A DNA stretch of 64,000 bases, from positions 62,001 through 126,000 of the forward strand of contig NZ_JAPNLM010000013.1 in NCBI RefSeq assembly GCF_026627255.1, read 5' to 3'. The notes beneath the pieces were generated by a model. It saw nothing but the letters and a program-made list of their open reading frames with translations, was not told where the DNA came from and did no database searches. Position 1 is the first letter of the stretch. The number at the start of each line of letters is the position of its first letter. A program made the translations under genes and the position numbers. Source of the stretch: Streptomyces antarcticus. GTDB taxonomy: Bacteria > Actinomycetota > Actinomycetes > Streptomycetales > Streptomycetaceae. Shown here in pieces: positions 35,560 to 47,058 of the stretch.

Positions 35560-36408
35560 ATGCATTCCGATACCGCGCAGGACCGGACCACCGCGCCCTC
35601 CGCGCCCACCTGGGACCCCCAGCAGTACCTCCGGCACGCCGGACACCGCGCCCGCCCCTTCGTCGACCTGCTGGCCCGGATACCCGAGCTGCCCGGCCGG
35701 CCCGCCCGCATCGCCGACCTCGGCTGCGGCCCGGGCAACGTCACCACCCTGCTCGCCGACCTCTGGCCCGAGGCCCGCGTCACCGGCTTCGACCTCTCCC
35801 CGGAGATGCTGCACCGCGCCACCGGGGAGTACGCCGGGCCCACCGCCGGCGGCGGCAGCCTCGACTTCCGGCTCGGGGACCTGGCCACCTGGCTCCCCGA
35901 GGAGCCGTACGACCTGATCGTCTCCAACGCCGCCCTGCAGTGGGTCCCCAGCCACCCCGGCTCCTTCGGCCCGTGGATCAACGGCCTGCGCCCCGGCGGC
36001 ACCTTCGCCTTCCAGATCCCCGGCAACTTCACCGCCCCCAGCCACGCCCTGCTCGCCGAGATCTGCGACGCCCCCCGCTGGCGCTCCCGGCTCGCCGGGC
36101 ACGGCGCCCACTACGTGCACCTCCTCGAACCCGCCGAGTACCTGGCCCGGCTGACCGAGCTCGGCTGCGCCGTCGAGGTCTGGGAGACCACGTACTTCCA
36201 GCTGCTCCAGGGCGCCGACCCGGTGCTCGACTGGGTCAAGGGCACGGCCCTGAGGCCCGTCCTCACCGCCCTCGGCGACGACCGGGACGCCGTCGACGCC
36301 CTGCTCGCCGAGTACCGGGACCGGCTGCGCGAGGCCTACCCGCCCGGCCCCCGCGGCACCGTCTTCCCGTTCCGCCGCATCTTCGCCGTCGCGCGCAAAG
36401 AGGGCTGA
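35560..36408 (+). CDS. Trans-aconitate 2-methyltransferase-like protein
   Basis: This 282-residue class I SAM methyltransferase has SAM motif ADLGCGPGNVT near residue 52 and FDLSPEMLH after it. SNAALQWVPSHP is highly typical of Tam, and FAFQIPGNF and VWETTYFQLL also match. Tam detoxifies trans-aconitate formed from citrate-cycle cis-aconitate. ATG 35560 has AGGGAGG 8 bases upstream. It is divergent from a MarR gene and probably repressed by it through the shared operator. A 16-bp hairpin follows. Confidence 0.85.
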   Translation: MHSDTAQDRTTAPSAPTWDPQQYLRHAGHRARPFVDLLARIPELPGRPARIADLGCGPGNVTTLLADLWPEARVTGFDLSPEMLHRATGEYAGPTAGGGSLDFRLGDLATWLPEEPYDLIVSNAALQWVPSHPGSFGPWINGLRPGGTFAFQIPGNFTAPSHALLAEICDAPRWRSRLAGHGAHYVHLLEPAEYLARLTELGCAVEVWETTYFQLLQGADPVLDWVKGTALRPVLTALGDDRDAVDALLAEYRDRLREAYPPGPRGTVFPFRRIFAVARKEG

Positions 36409-36442
36409 CAGCCGCCCGCGGGCGGTGCGGCCGGCGCGCGAC

Positions 36443-36480
36443 GGCGCCCCGCCACCGGAAGCCTCCGGTGGCGGGGCGCC
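36443..36480. terminator. Bidirectional hairpin terminator
   Basis: A perfect 16-bp stem (36443-36458 with 36465-36480) and a 6-nt loop separates the methyltransferase from the convergent TetR gene. Confidence 0.85.
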
Positions 36481-36508
36481 GCCCGTGTCGCCGTACCTGC
36501 CCGCGGGG

Positions 36509-37183
36509 TCAGTTCTTGCGCCGGCCCACCAGCTGTGGCTTGGACTCCAGGCGGTCCAGCCCGTGCCAGGCCAGGTTCACCAGGTGCGCGGCGACCTCCG
36601 CCTTCCCCGGGCGGCGGACGTCCAGCCACCACTGCCCGGTCAGCGCCACCATCCCGACCAGCGCCTGCGCGTACAGCGGGGCCAGCTTCGGGTCGAAGCC
36701 CCGGGCCTTGAACTCCAGACCGAGGATGTCCTCCACCTGCGTGGCGATGTCGCTGATCAGCGACGCGAAGGTGCCCGTGGACTGGGCGACCGGGGAGTCG
36801 CGCACCAGGATCCGGAAGCCGTCCGTGTACGACTCGATGTAGTCCAGCAGCGCGAACGCCGCCTGTTCCAGCAGCTCCCGCGGGTGCCCGGCCGTCAGCG
36901 CGCCCGTCACCCCGTCCAGCAGCTGGCGCATCTCCCGGTCCACGACGACCGCGTACAGGCCCTCCTTGCCGCCGAAGTGCTCGTACACCACCGGCTTGGA
37001 CACCCCGGCCTTCGCCGCGATCTCCTCGACCGACGTGCCCTCGAAGCCCTTCTCCGCGAACAGGGTCCGGCCGATGTCGAGCAGCTGCTGGCGCCGTTCC
37101 ACGCCCGTCATCCGCACTCGGCGACCGCGCCGCGGCTTGTCGCTGCTGGAATTCCCGCCGTCGTTCGCCACGCCCCCCATCAT
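36509..37183 (-). CDS. TetR-family regulator coupled to desaturase gene
   Basis: This 224-residue TetR protein has helix-turn-helix TSVEEIAAKAGVSKPVVYEHFGGK near residues 48-71. A conserved C-terminal domain (RILVRDSPVAQSTGTFASLI, GQWWLDVRRPG) is shared by TetR proteins that sit beside fatty-acid genes. The ATG (37183) overlaps the desaturase stop as ATGATG, so it is translated from the same message. It probably senses acyl-CoA and represses the desaturase operon through the inverted repeats at 38236-38270; this is inference from adjacency. Confidence 0.92.
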   Translation of the reverse strand: MMGGVANDGGNSSSDKPRRGRRVRMTGVERRQQLLDIGRTLFAEKGFEGTSVEEIAAKAGVSKPVVYEHFGGKEGLYAVVVDREMRQLLDGVTGALTAGHPRELLEQAAFALLDYIESYTDGFRILVRDSPVAQSTGTFASLISDIATQVEDILGLEFKARGFDPKLAPLYAQALVGMVALTGQWWLDVRRPGKAEVAAHLVNLAWHGLDRLESKPQLVGRRKN

Positions 37184-38160
37184 GCCGCGTTCGACTCGTT
37201 TTCCCTGCGCCGGGCGTCGATGCGGGCCGCGGACGGCCAGCGCACGTCCGTGGCCCAGCCCAGTTGCTCGAACCAGCGGATCAGCCGCGCACTGGAGTCG
37301 ACCTGGCCGCGCAGCACCCCGTGCCGGGCCGAGGTCGGGTCGGCGTGGTGCAGGTTGTGCCAGGACTCCCCGCAGGACAGGACCGCCAGCCACCACACGT
37401 TGCCCGAGCGGTCCCGGGACTTGAACGGCCGCTTGCCCACCGCGTGGCAGATCGAGTTGATCGACCACGTCACGTGGTGCAGCAGCGCCACGCGCACCAG
37501 GGAACCCCAGAAGAACGCCGTGAACGCGCCCCACCAGGACATCGTCACCAGACCGCCCACCAGCGGCGGGATCGCCAGCGAGAACATCGTCCAGAAGATG
37601 AAGTCACGCGAGATCCGCCGGATCGCCGGGTCCTTGATCAGGTCCGGGGCGTACTTCTGCTGGTCGGTCTGCTCCTCGTCGAAGAGCCACCCGATGTGCG
37701 CCCACCACAGGCCCTTCATCAGGGCCGGGAGCGTCTCGCCGAACCGCCACGGCGAATGCGGGTCGCCCTCGTGGTCCGAGAACTTGTGGTGCTTGCGGTG
37801 GTCCGCCACCCAGCGCACCAGCGGGCCCTCCACCGCCATGGACCCCATGACGGCCAGGGCGATCCGCAGCGGCCGCTTCGCCTTGAAGGAACCGTGCGTG
37901 AAGTAGCGGTGGAACCCGATGGTGATCCCGTGGCACGCCAGGAAGTACATGAAGACCATCAGGCCGAGGTCCAGCCAGCTCACCCCCCAGCCCCAGGCCA
38001 GCGGGACGACCGCCAGCAGGGCCAGGAAGGGGACGGTGATGAACAGCAGGAGGGCGATCTGCTCGACGGACCGCTTGTTCTCGCCGCCGAGCGTCGCCGA
38101 CGGCGAGGAGGTGTCGGAGGACGCCGGGGCGTCCTCGATCAGATCGGGACTGACGGTCAT
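37180..38160 (-). CDS. Acyl-CoA (delta-9) desaturase
   Basis: This 326-residue membrane di-iron desaturase introduces a double bond into acyl chains. The three His boxes are HRYFTH, HRKHH and HNLHH, and hydrophobic pairs lie at about 38-85 and 185-225. WWLAVLSCGESWHN and the C-terminal RWFEQLGW are family-typical. The ATG is preceded by an AGGGG stretch. It is first in a two-gene operon with its TetR regulator, with operator-like repeats 75-110 bp upstream. It should adjust membrane fluidity. Confidence 0.94.
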   Translation of the reverse strand: MTVSPDLIEDAPASSDTSSPSATLGGENKRSVEQIALLLFITVPFLALLAVVPLAWGWGVSWLDLGLMVFMYFLACHGITIGFHRYFTHGSFKAKRPLRIALAVMGSMAVEGPLVRWVADHRKHHKFSDHEGDPHSPWRFGETLPALMKGLWWAHIGWLFDEEQTDQQKYAPDLIKDPAIRRISRDFIFWTMFSLAIPPLVGGLVTMSWWGAFTAFFWGSLVRVALLHHVTWSINSICHAVGKRPFKSRDRSGNVWWLAVLSCGESWHNLHHADPTSARHGVLRGQVDSSARLIRWFEQLGWATDVRWPSAARIDARRRENESNAA

Positions 38161-38190
38161 GGGGGTCCCCTGGGGGTGAGGAGTCGGCGA

Positions 38191-38219
38191 GGGGGCACCA
38201 CCCAGCGGTGCTGGGGGAG
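38191..38219. repeat. Short palindromic repeat upstream of the desaturase gene
   Basis: This 29-bp block begins GGGGGCACCACCCAGC and ends GCTGGGGGAG. It matches the repeat inside tatD in its ends, here with a shorter loop. It lies in the desaturase 5' leader. Confidence 0.6.
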
Positions 38220-38235
38220 CCGGGAGAGCACGGAG

Positions 38236-38270
38236 CCTACGGACCCGTAACCTACGGCATCGTAAGTATG
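38236..38270. promoter_or_regulatory. TetR-type operator repeats before the desaturase operon
   Basis: CCGTA-ACC-TACGG (38245-38257) is a perfect dyad. A second arrangement, CTACGGCATCGTAAG (38252-38266), overlaps it, and CCTACGG occurs twice. Several ACGG/CGTA half sites within 35 bp at the promoter side fit autoregulation by the co-transcribed TetR protein. Confidence 0.6.
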
Positions 38271-38548
38271 GCAAAGCAGGGGGCGAGGGCAAGAGGAGCG
38301 CGGCCCCGGAGAGTCGCCACAGGCCGTGCACACGGCGTACGCGCGACGTCCACAGCCCGTGCACGGCCCGCCTCGCGGCCGCCTCGCGAGACAACTGACC
38401 GGACACGGGGATCGGACACCTATCCTGTTCTCGTCGGACAGCGCGGTCCGTACGGGCAGCCCGGGCTGCGCATCAGGAGCGGCAGTGCCGCGTGCGACCG
38501 GGAGCCCACCGCCCAGTAGCGCTCGAAACACTGCAAGGAGCCGCACCT
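38271..38548. other. Non-coding divergent region between desaturase and ppc
   Basis: No gene is visible. With the sites above, this region must hold the desaturase promoter and the ppc promoter. CACGGCG/CACAGCC-type repeats near 38330-38370 form no clear dyad. AAGGAG at 38535 is the ppc ribosome site. Confidence 0.5.
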
Positions 38549-41320
<2,772 letters not shown>

Positions 41321-41339
41321 CCCGCCGCACCACGGCACA

Positions 41340-41376
41340 CGGGAGCCCCCGCACCCTTCCGGTGCGGGGGCTCCCG
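41340..41376. terminator. Bidirectional hairpin between ppc and pth
   Basis: A perfect 16-bp stem (41340-41355 with 41361-41376) with loop CTTCC lies between the two convergent stops. Confidence 0.88.
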
Positions 41377-41387
41377 TACGTCCGTTC

Positions 41388-41978
41388 CTACGCGTTGTAC
41401 GTGGACTGCGCGCGCTCCAGACCCTCGGAGACCAGGCTCTCCACGGCATCGGCGGCCCGGTCCACGAACCAGTCGAGCTCCTTGCGCTCCGTCGAGGAGA
41501 AGTCCTTCAGCACGAAGTCCGCGACCTGCATCCGGCCCGGCGGCCGGCCGATGCCGCAGCGGACCCGGTGGTAGTCGGGGCCCATCGACTTCGTCATCGA
41601 CTTCAGGCCGTTGTGGCCGTTGTCCCCGCCTCCCAGCTTCAGCCGCAGCGTCGGATAGTCGATGTCCAGCTCGTCGTGGACCGCGACGATCCGCTCCAGC
41701 GGCACCTTGTAGAAGTCGCGCAGCGCCGTCACCGGGCCGCCCGACAGGTTCATGTACGTCATCGGCTTGGCCAGCACGACCCGGCTGCCCGCCGGTCCCG
41801 GCGGTCCGAAGCGGCCCTCGACCACCTGGGCCCGGGCCTTGTGCGCCTTGAACTTCCCGCGGATCCGGTCCGCCAGCAGGTCGGCCACCATGAACCCGAT
41901 GTTGTGGCGGTTGCCCGCGTACTCCGGTCCGGGGTTGCCGAGGCCGACGATCAGCCAGGGCGCCGCGTCGTCCGACAT
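41388..41978 (-). CDS. pth: Peptidyl-tRNA hydrolase
   Basis: This 196-residue enzyme frees tRNA from stalled peptidyl-tRNA. GLGNPGPEYAGNRHNIGF has catalytic His25, KPMTYMNLSG has the substrate Asn, VHDELDI holds the Asp, and GGGDNGHNGLKS and RCGIGRPPGR follow. ATG 41978 was chosen because AAGGAG is 8 bases upstream; the codon before it (TTG) is less likely. It lies 91 bp downstream of rplY on the same strand, the common rplY-pth pair. Confidence 0.96.
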   Translation of the reverse strand: MSDDAAPWLIVGLGNPGPEYAGNRHNIGFMVADLLADRIRGKFKAHKARAQVVEGRFGPPGPAGSRVVLAKPMTYMNLSGGPVTALRDFYKVPLERIVAVHDELDIDYPTLRLKLGGGDNGHNGLKSMTKSMGPDYHRVRCGIGRPPGRMQVADFVLKDFSSTERKELDWFVDRAADAVESLVSEGLERAQSTYNA

Positions 41979-42069
41979 CAAATGCTCCTTGAGCGGGAAC
42001 GACCGCCGTCCCGCTCCAGTGGAGCCGGACGGCGGTCGGTCAGCAACTGCAGAGGGGGGAGGGGGAGGC

Positions 42070-42651
42070 TCAGGCCTCGGTGCCCTCGGCCTCGGCGGTC
42101 GGCTCCTCGGCCTGCGGGGCGACGACCTGGAGGACGGCGATGTCGCCGTCGACGGCCAGGGTGGTGCCCTTGGGGAGGACCAGGTCCTTGGCGTGGATGG
42201 TGTCGCCGGCCTGGAGGCCCGCGATGGAGACGGTGACCTCGGTCGGGATGTGCGTGGCCTCGGCCTCGACGGAGATGGTGTTCTGGAGGGTCTCCAGCAT
42301 GTTGCCGCCGACGGCCAGCTCGCCCTCGGTGACGATCGCGACGTCGACGGTGACCTTCTCGCCCTTCTTGACGATCAGGAAGTCGACGTGGGAGATGGAG
42401 CGCTTCAGCGGGTGGCGCTGCACGGCCTTCGGGATGACCAGCTCGGTGCCGGCGCCCGCGATGTCCAGGGAGAGCAGGACGTTCGGGGTGCGCAGCGCGA
42501 GCAGCAGGCCGTGGCCCTCGACGTCGACGTGCTGGGGGGCGGTGCCGTGACCGTAGATGACGCCGGGAACCTTGCCCGCGATGCGGGCCTGGCGGGCGGA
42601 GCCCTTGCCGAACGACGTGCGGACCTCGGCGGAAAGCTTGACCTCGGACAT
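42070..42651 (-). CDS. rplY: 50S ribosomal protein L25 (CTC family)
   Basis: This 193-residue long-form L25/Ctc protein binds 5S rRNA. The N-terminal L25 domain (residues 1-95) has EVRTSFGKGSARQAR and GKVPGVIYGHG. The C-terminal beta domain (about 100-180) has KGEKVTVDVAI. The tail is acidic and Ala/Glu-rich. ATG 42651 has GAGGAG about 7 bases upstream. It follows a strong terminator after prs, so it has its own promoter. Confidence 0.95.
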   Translation of the reverse strand: MSEVKLSAEVRTSFGKGSARQARIAGKVPGVIYGHGTAPQHVDVEGHGLLLALRTPNVLLSLDIAGAGTELVIPKAVQRHPLKRSISHVDFLIVKKGEKVTVDVAIVTEGELAVGGNMLETLQNTISVEAEATHIPTEVTVSIAGLQAGDTIHAKDLVLPKGTTLAVDGDIAVLQVVAPQAEEPTAEAEGTEA

Positions 42652-42750
42652 GCTCACTCCTCGTGGGGTGACGGAAGAACGGACTGGTCACCCGGCCGGA
42701 ACGGCCTGCTACGAAGAGCGCGTCGATAACGGAGCATCCGTACCGGAAAA

Positions 42751-42811
42751 AAAGGTACGGCCTCCCTCGCCGAGCAACTCATGGAGTGTACCCGGCGGGA
42801 GAGGCCGTACC
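42751..42811 (-). terminator. Rho-independent terminator downstream of prs
   Basis: GGTACGGCCTC (42754) pairs with GAGGCCGTACC (42801), extended with mismatches. On the minus strand the stem is followed by seven T residues and preceded by TTTTTGG. This is an unusually canonical U-tract terminator for such GC-rich DNA. Confidence 0.9.
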
Positions 42812-42843
42812 AAAAAGGATCTACCGCGTCCGCGGCGCAGCGG

Positions 42844-43821
42844 TTACTGCTGCTCTTCGAACAGGCTGGTGACCGAGCCGTCCTCGAAGACCTCGCGCAC
42901 CGCGCGCGCGAGCATCGGGGCGATCGAGAGCACCGTGATCTTGTCGAGCTCCAGGTCGGACGGGTCCGGCAGGGTGTTCGTGAACACGAACTCGCTGACC
43001 TTGGAGTTCTTCAGGCGGTCGGCGGCCGGGCCCGACAGGATGCCGTGCGTGGCCGTCACGATGACGTCCTCCGCGCCGTGCGCGAAGAGCGCGTCGGCCG
43101 CGGCGCAGATGGTGCCACCGGTGTCGATCATGTCGTCGACCAGGACGCAGACGCGCCCCCTGACCTCGCCGACGACCTCGTGGACGGTCACCTGGTTGGC
43201 GACGTCCTTGTCGCGGCGCTTGTGCACGATCGCCAGCGGGGCGTCCAGGCGGTCGCACCAGCGGTCGGCCACGCGCACGCGCCCGGCGTCCGGGGAGACG
43301 ATCGTCAGCTTGGTGCGGTCCACCTTGGCGCCGACGTAGTCCGCGAGGACCGACAGGGCCGACAGGTGGTCCACCGGGCCGTCGAAGAAGCCCTGGATCT
43401 GGTCCGTGTGCAGGTCGACCGTGAGGATGCGGTCCGCACCCGCGGTCTTCAGCAGGTCGGCGACCAGACGGGCCGAGATCGGCTCGCGGCCCTTGTGCTT
43501 CTTGTCCTGGCGGGCGTAGCCGTAGGACGGGACGATCACGGTGATGGACCGTGCCGACGCGCGCTTCAGCGCGTCGATCATGATCAGCTGCTCCATGATC
43601 CACTTGTTGATCGGAGCCGTGTGGCTCTGCATCAGGAAGCAGTCCGCGCCACGAGCGGACTCCTGGAAGCGGACGTAGATCTCGCCGTTCGCGAAGTCGA
43701 AAGCCTTGGTCGGCACGAGGCCGACACCCAGCTGGTGCGCGACCTCCTCGGCCAGCTCGGGGTGGGCGCGGCCGGAGAAGAGCATCAGCTTCTTCTCGCC
43801 GGTCGTCTTGATCCCGGTCAC
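42844..43821 (-). CDS. prs: Ribose-phosphate pyrophosphokinase
   Basis: This 325-residue enzyme makes PRPP from ribose 5-phosphate and ATP. Diagnostic motifs are FANGEIYVRF, SYGYARQDKKHKGREPIS, TVDLHTDQIQGFF, VSPDAGR, KRRDK, and the PRPP loop VLVDDMIDTGGT. The GTG start has GAGGAG upstream. glmU lies 134 bp upstream on the same strand, the usual glmU-prs order, followed here by the terminator at 42751. Confidence 0.97.
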   Translation of the reverse strand: MTGIKTTGEKKLMLFSGRAHPELAEEVAHQLGVGLVPTKAFDFANGEIYVRFQESARGADCFLMQSHTAPINKWIMEQLIMIDALKRASARSITVIVPSYGYARQDKKHKGREPISARLVADLLKTAGADRILTVDLHTDQIQGFFDGPVDHLSALSVLADYVGAKVDRTKLTIVSPDAGRVRVADRWCDRLDAPLAIVHKRRDKDVANQVTVHEVVGEVRGRVCVLVDDMIDTGGTICAAADALFAHGAEDVIVTATHGILSGPAADRLKNSKVSEFVFTNTLPDPSDLELDKITVLSIAPMLARAVREVFEDGSVTSLFEEQQ

Positions 43822-43955
43822 AGCACTGTCTCCTCAGACGTGTGGGAAAGCTGCTCGCCCCCGTGTGCGTCCGTCCCGCACACGGTGAGCCAGCCGAATT
43901 GCGTGCACCTATCACGGTACGCCGTCGCGGGCGCACCTGTTCCCGCCGGTTCTGC

Positions 43956-45401
43956 TCAGTGGCGGGCGGCGTCCTCCGGGGCCGCGGACTGCGCCGCGGT
44001 CGCGGCGGCGCTCCCCGGACGCTTGCGGGCCACCCAGCCCTCGATATTCCGCTGCTGGCCGCGGGCCACGGCCAGCGCACCGGGCGGCACGTCCTTGGTG
44101 ATCACGGAGCCGGCCGCAGTGTAGGCGCCGTCCCCGATGGTGACGGGCGCCACAAACATGTTGTCCGAGCCCGTCTTGCAGTGTGAGCCGATGGTGGTGT
44201 GGTGCTTGTGTTCACCGTCGTAGTTCACGAACACGCTGGCCGCGCCGATGTTGGTGTACTCGCCGATCGTGGCGTCGCCCACGTACGACAGGTGCGGCAC
44301 CTTGGTGCCCTCGCCGATCGTCGCGTTCTTCATCTCGACGTACGTGCCGGCCTTGGCCTTCGCGCCGAGGTTCGTGCCCGGGCGCAGGTACGCGAACGGC
44401 CCCACGGTCGCCGACTCGCCCACGACCGCGCTGTCGGCCACCGTGTTGTCCACGCGGGCGCCCGCGTGGACGGTCGTGTCCTTGAGGCGGGTGTTGGGGC
44501 CCACCTCGGCACGCTCCGCGACGTGGGTGGCGCCGAGGAGCTGGGTGCCGGGGTGGATCAGCGCGTCCTGGCCGAAGGTGACGGTCACGTCCACGAACGT
44601 GCTGGCCGGGTCCACGACCGTCACGCCCGCGAGCATCGCCTGCTCCAGCAGGCGCGCGTTCAGCAGTGCGCGGGCCTCCGCGAGCTGCACGCGGTTGTTG
44701 ATGCCGAGGATCTGGCGGTGGTCGCCGCCGACCGCGGCGCCGACGCGGTGCCCGGCCTCGCGCAGGATGCCGAGGACGTCGGTGAGGTACTCCTCGCCCT
44801 GGCTGTTGTCGGTGCGGACCTTGCCGAGGGCGTCGGCGAGGAGGGTGCCGTCGAAGGCGAACACCCCGGAGTTGATCTCGCGGACGGCGCGCTGGGCGTC
44901 CGTGGCGTCCTTGTGCTCGACGATGCCCGTGACCGCGCCGTCGGCGCCCCTGATGATCCGTCCGTAACCGGTGGAGTCGGGCACCTCGGCGGTGAGGACG
45001 GTGACGGCGTTGCCGTCGGTCTCGTGCGTGCGCGCGAGCTGGCGGAGCGTCTCCCCGGTCAGCAGCGGGGTGTCGCCGCAGACGACGATCACGGTGCCGG
45101 TGACGTTCCCGCCGAGCTCTTCCAGGGCCATGCGGACCGCGTGCCCGGTGCCGTTCTGCTCGTACTGGACGGCGGTGCGGACCTCGGGGTCCACGGCGGA
45201 GAGGTGCGCGGTGACCTGCTCGCGGGCGTGTCCGACGACGACGACGAGGTGGGCGGGGTCCAGCTCGCGGGACGCGGCGACGACGTGACCGACGAGCGAG
45301 CGCCCGCAGATCTCGTGCAGGACCTTGGGGGTGGCCGACTTCATGCGGGTGCCTTCCCCCGCTGCGAGTACGACGACGGCTGCCGGGCGGTTGGCGCTCA
45401 C
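43956..45401 (-). CDS. glmU: Bifunctional GlmU (GlcN-1-P acetyltransferase / UDP-GlcNAc pyrophosphorylase)
   Basis: This 481-residue enzyme makes UDP-GlcNAc for peptidoglycan. The N-terminal uridylyltransferase domain (1-235) has LAAGEGTRMKS and CGDTPLLTG. A left-handed beta-helix follows (about 250-455) with the acetyltransferase motifs YVEMKNATIG, HLSYVGDA and NYDGEHKHHT. The C-terminal tail is Ala-rich. The start is the GTG that gives VSANRPAAVV; the frame is open further upstream across the tRNA, which is not coding. A tRNA-Gln gene lies 109 bp upstream on the same strand. Confidence 0.96.
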   Translation of the reverse strand: MSANRPAAVVVLAAGEGTRMKSATPKVLHEICGRSLVGHVVAASRELDPAHLVVVVGHAREQVTAHLSAVDPEVRTAVQYEQNGTGHAVRMALEELGGNVTGTVIVVCGDTPLLTGETLRQLARTHETDGNAVTVLTAEVPDSTGYGRIIRGADGAVTGIVEHKDATDAQRAVREINSGVFAFDGTLLADALGKVRTDNSQGEEYLTDVLGILREAGHRVGAAVGGDHRQILGINNRVQLAEARALLNARLLEQAMLAGVTVVDPASTFVDVTVTFGQDALIHPGTQLLGATHVAERAEVGPNTRLKDTTVHAGARVDNTVADSAVVGESATVGPFAYLRPGTNLGAKAKAGTYVEMKNATIGEGTKVPHLSYVGDATIGEYTNIGAASVFVNYDGEHKHHTTIGSHCKTGSDNMFVAPVTIGDGAYTAAGSVITKDVPPGALAVARGQQRNIEGWVARKRPGSAAATAAQSAAPEDAARH

Positions 45402-45510
45402 GGGTGGGCCCTTCGGCTTCGGGGGTGGACCCGTGAAGGATAGCGGGGGCCCCGTGCCCCCCAACGAAGGCGGGTCCCGACCGTGGAGGTCAGGACCCGT
45501 ACGTGCGGAG

Positions 45511-45582
45511 CTCCCCCGCCAGGACTCGAACCCGGACATAAGGCACCAAAAGCCTCAGTGCTGCCAATTACACCACAGGGGA
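45511..45582 (-). tRNA. tRNA-Gln (anticodon UUG)
   Basis: On the minus strand the acceptor TCCCCTG pairs with CGGGGGA (one G-T pair). The D-arm is GGTGTAATTGGCA. The anticodon loop TTTTGGT gives UUG at 34-36, and the T-arm carries GGGTTCGAGTCC. It is 72 nt and the 3' CCA is not encoded, as often in Streptomyces. No IS element or integrase is attached. Confidence 0.95.
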
Positions 45583-45795
45583 TGGCGGTCCAGTCTAAAA
45601 CGGACATCGACTCGGCCCGCTGCGGCTAGACGCCCCTACTATGCCGCACCAGGTGCCCCCGACGCGACGGTCTACGGCGGCGCTTCGCCCGGCGCGACGC
45701 ACCGGGCGGCCCGCTCGGGCGTCCGTACGTGCACCGACCGCGGCCCCGGAAATCCGGTCGGCGGGGCGCGGGGGGCGCTGGCTAGGGTGGAGCGC

Positions 45796-47058
45796 ATGAC
45801 CAGTACGGGGGAAGTGGAAGGCCGCGCTGGGCCGCCTTTGTGGTGGGTGCGGCGGCGGGATCTCTGGGTGGACGTGACGCTCGGCGGGCTGTCCGTCGTC
45901 GAGTGCGGGTGGGAGGGCGTGCTCTTCGCACGCGAGGCGGGGCTGCCGACCGCGGCCGGGGTGCTGTTCGGCATCGTGGTGGGGGCGGTGCTCGTGCTGC
46001 GGCGGCGCTGGCCGATCGCCGTGGTGCTGGTCGGGATCGCCGTGGCGCCGGCCTCGATGGGGTTCCTGCTCGGGGTGGTGGGGCTGTACACGCTGGCCTC
46101 CTCCGAGGTGCCCCGGCGGATCATCGCGACGCTGGCCTCGATGTCGCTGGCCGCGACCTTCGTCGTGATGTACCTGCGGACCCGCGGCGACGTGGAGGCC
46201 GATCCGACGCTGGTGGTGGTGCTGTCCGGGTTCGTGGCGGTGGCGCTGACCGTGCCGCCCGTGCTGTTCGGGCTGTACATCGGGGCCCGGCGACGGCTCA
46301 TGGAGAGCCTCCAGGAACGCGCGGACTCCCTGGAACGGGAGCTGTCCCTGCTGGCCGACCGGGCGGAGGAGCGGGCCGAGTGGGCCCGGACCGAGGAACG
46401 GACCCGCATCGCGCGGGAGATGCACGACGTCGTCGCGCACCGGGTGAGCCTGATGGTGGTGCACGCCGCGGCCCTGGAGGCGGTGGCGCTGAAGGACCCG
46501 GCGCGGGCCGCGAGGAACGCCGCGCTGGTCGGGGACATGGGGCGCCAGGCGCTGACGGAGCTGCGGGAGATGCTCGGGGTGCTGCGGGCCGCCGGGAAGC
46601 CGAAGCCCGTCGTGGCGCGGCCGGCGGCGGCTCCCGTGACCGCCGGGCCGGCCGGGGCCTTCGAGGACGGGCCCACGATCGGCGAGCTGGAGGTGCTGGT
46701 CGGGCAGTCGCGGACGGCCGGGATGGCCGTCGAGATGCTGGTGCACGGCGAGGGGGCGGCGTACGCGGCGGAGGTGGAGCAGACGGCGTACCGCGTGGTG
46801 CAGGAGGCGCTGACGAACTGCCACAAGCACGCCCCGGGCGCGCGCGTCGTGGTGCGGCTCGCGCACCGCGACGGGGAGGTCGCGATGCAGGTGGAGAACG
46901 GGCCCTGCGACGGGACCTCCGCCGAGCCCGGGCTGCCGAGCGGGGGCAACGGGCTCGTCGGGATGCGGGAACGGGTGCTCGGGCTGGGCGGGGTCTTCGT
47001 GTCGGGTCCGACGGACGAGGGCGGCTTCAAGGTGTCGGCGGTCCTGCCGGTCCGCTAG
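45796..47058 (+). CDS. NarL-class sensor histidine kinase, orphan
   Basis: This 420-residue membrane kinase has about five TM helices in residues 25-165 and a coiled-coil linker (LQERADSLERELSLLADRAEER). The HisKA_3 dimerisation segment has His210 in REMHDVVAH. The ATPase domain has the N-box VVQEALTNCHKHAPGA and the G-box GGNGLVGMRERV. ATG has GGTGGAG upstream. No response regulator gene is next to it on either side; the intact LuxR protein at 34179 is a remote candidate. The signal is unknown. Confidence 0.92.
   Translation: MTSTGEVEGRAGPPLWWVRRRDLWVDVTLGGLSVVECGWEGVLFAREAGLPTAAGVLFGIVVGAVLVLRRRWPIAVVLVGIAVAPASMGFLLGVVGLYTLASSEVPRRIIATLASMSLAATFVVMYLRTRGDVEADPTLVVVLSGFVAVALTVPPVLFGLYIGARRRLMESLQERADSLERELSLLADRAEERAEWARTEERTRIAREMHDVVAHRVSLMVVHAAALEAVALKDPARAARNAALVGDMGRQALTELREMLGVLRAAGKPKPVVARPAAAPVTAGPAGAFEDGPTIGELEVLVGQSRTAGMAVEMLVHGEGAAYAAEVEQTAYRVVQEALTNCHKHAPGARVVVRLAHRDGEVAMQVENGPCDGTSAEPGLPSGGNGLVGMRERVLGLGGVFVSGPTDEGGFKVSAVLPVR

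Noticed and set aside
45402..45539. N-terminal extension of GlmU across the tRNA
   Set aside because: The open frame exists but runs through the tRNA gene; the family start VSANRPAAVV fits the GTG at 45401.
45511..45582. tRNA-Gln as an integration site (att) for a mobile element
   Set aside because: No integrase, direct repeat of the tRNA end or atypical composition was seen on either side.
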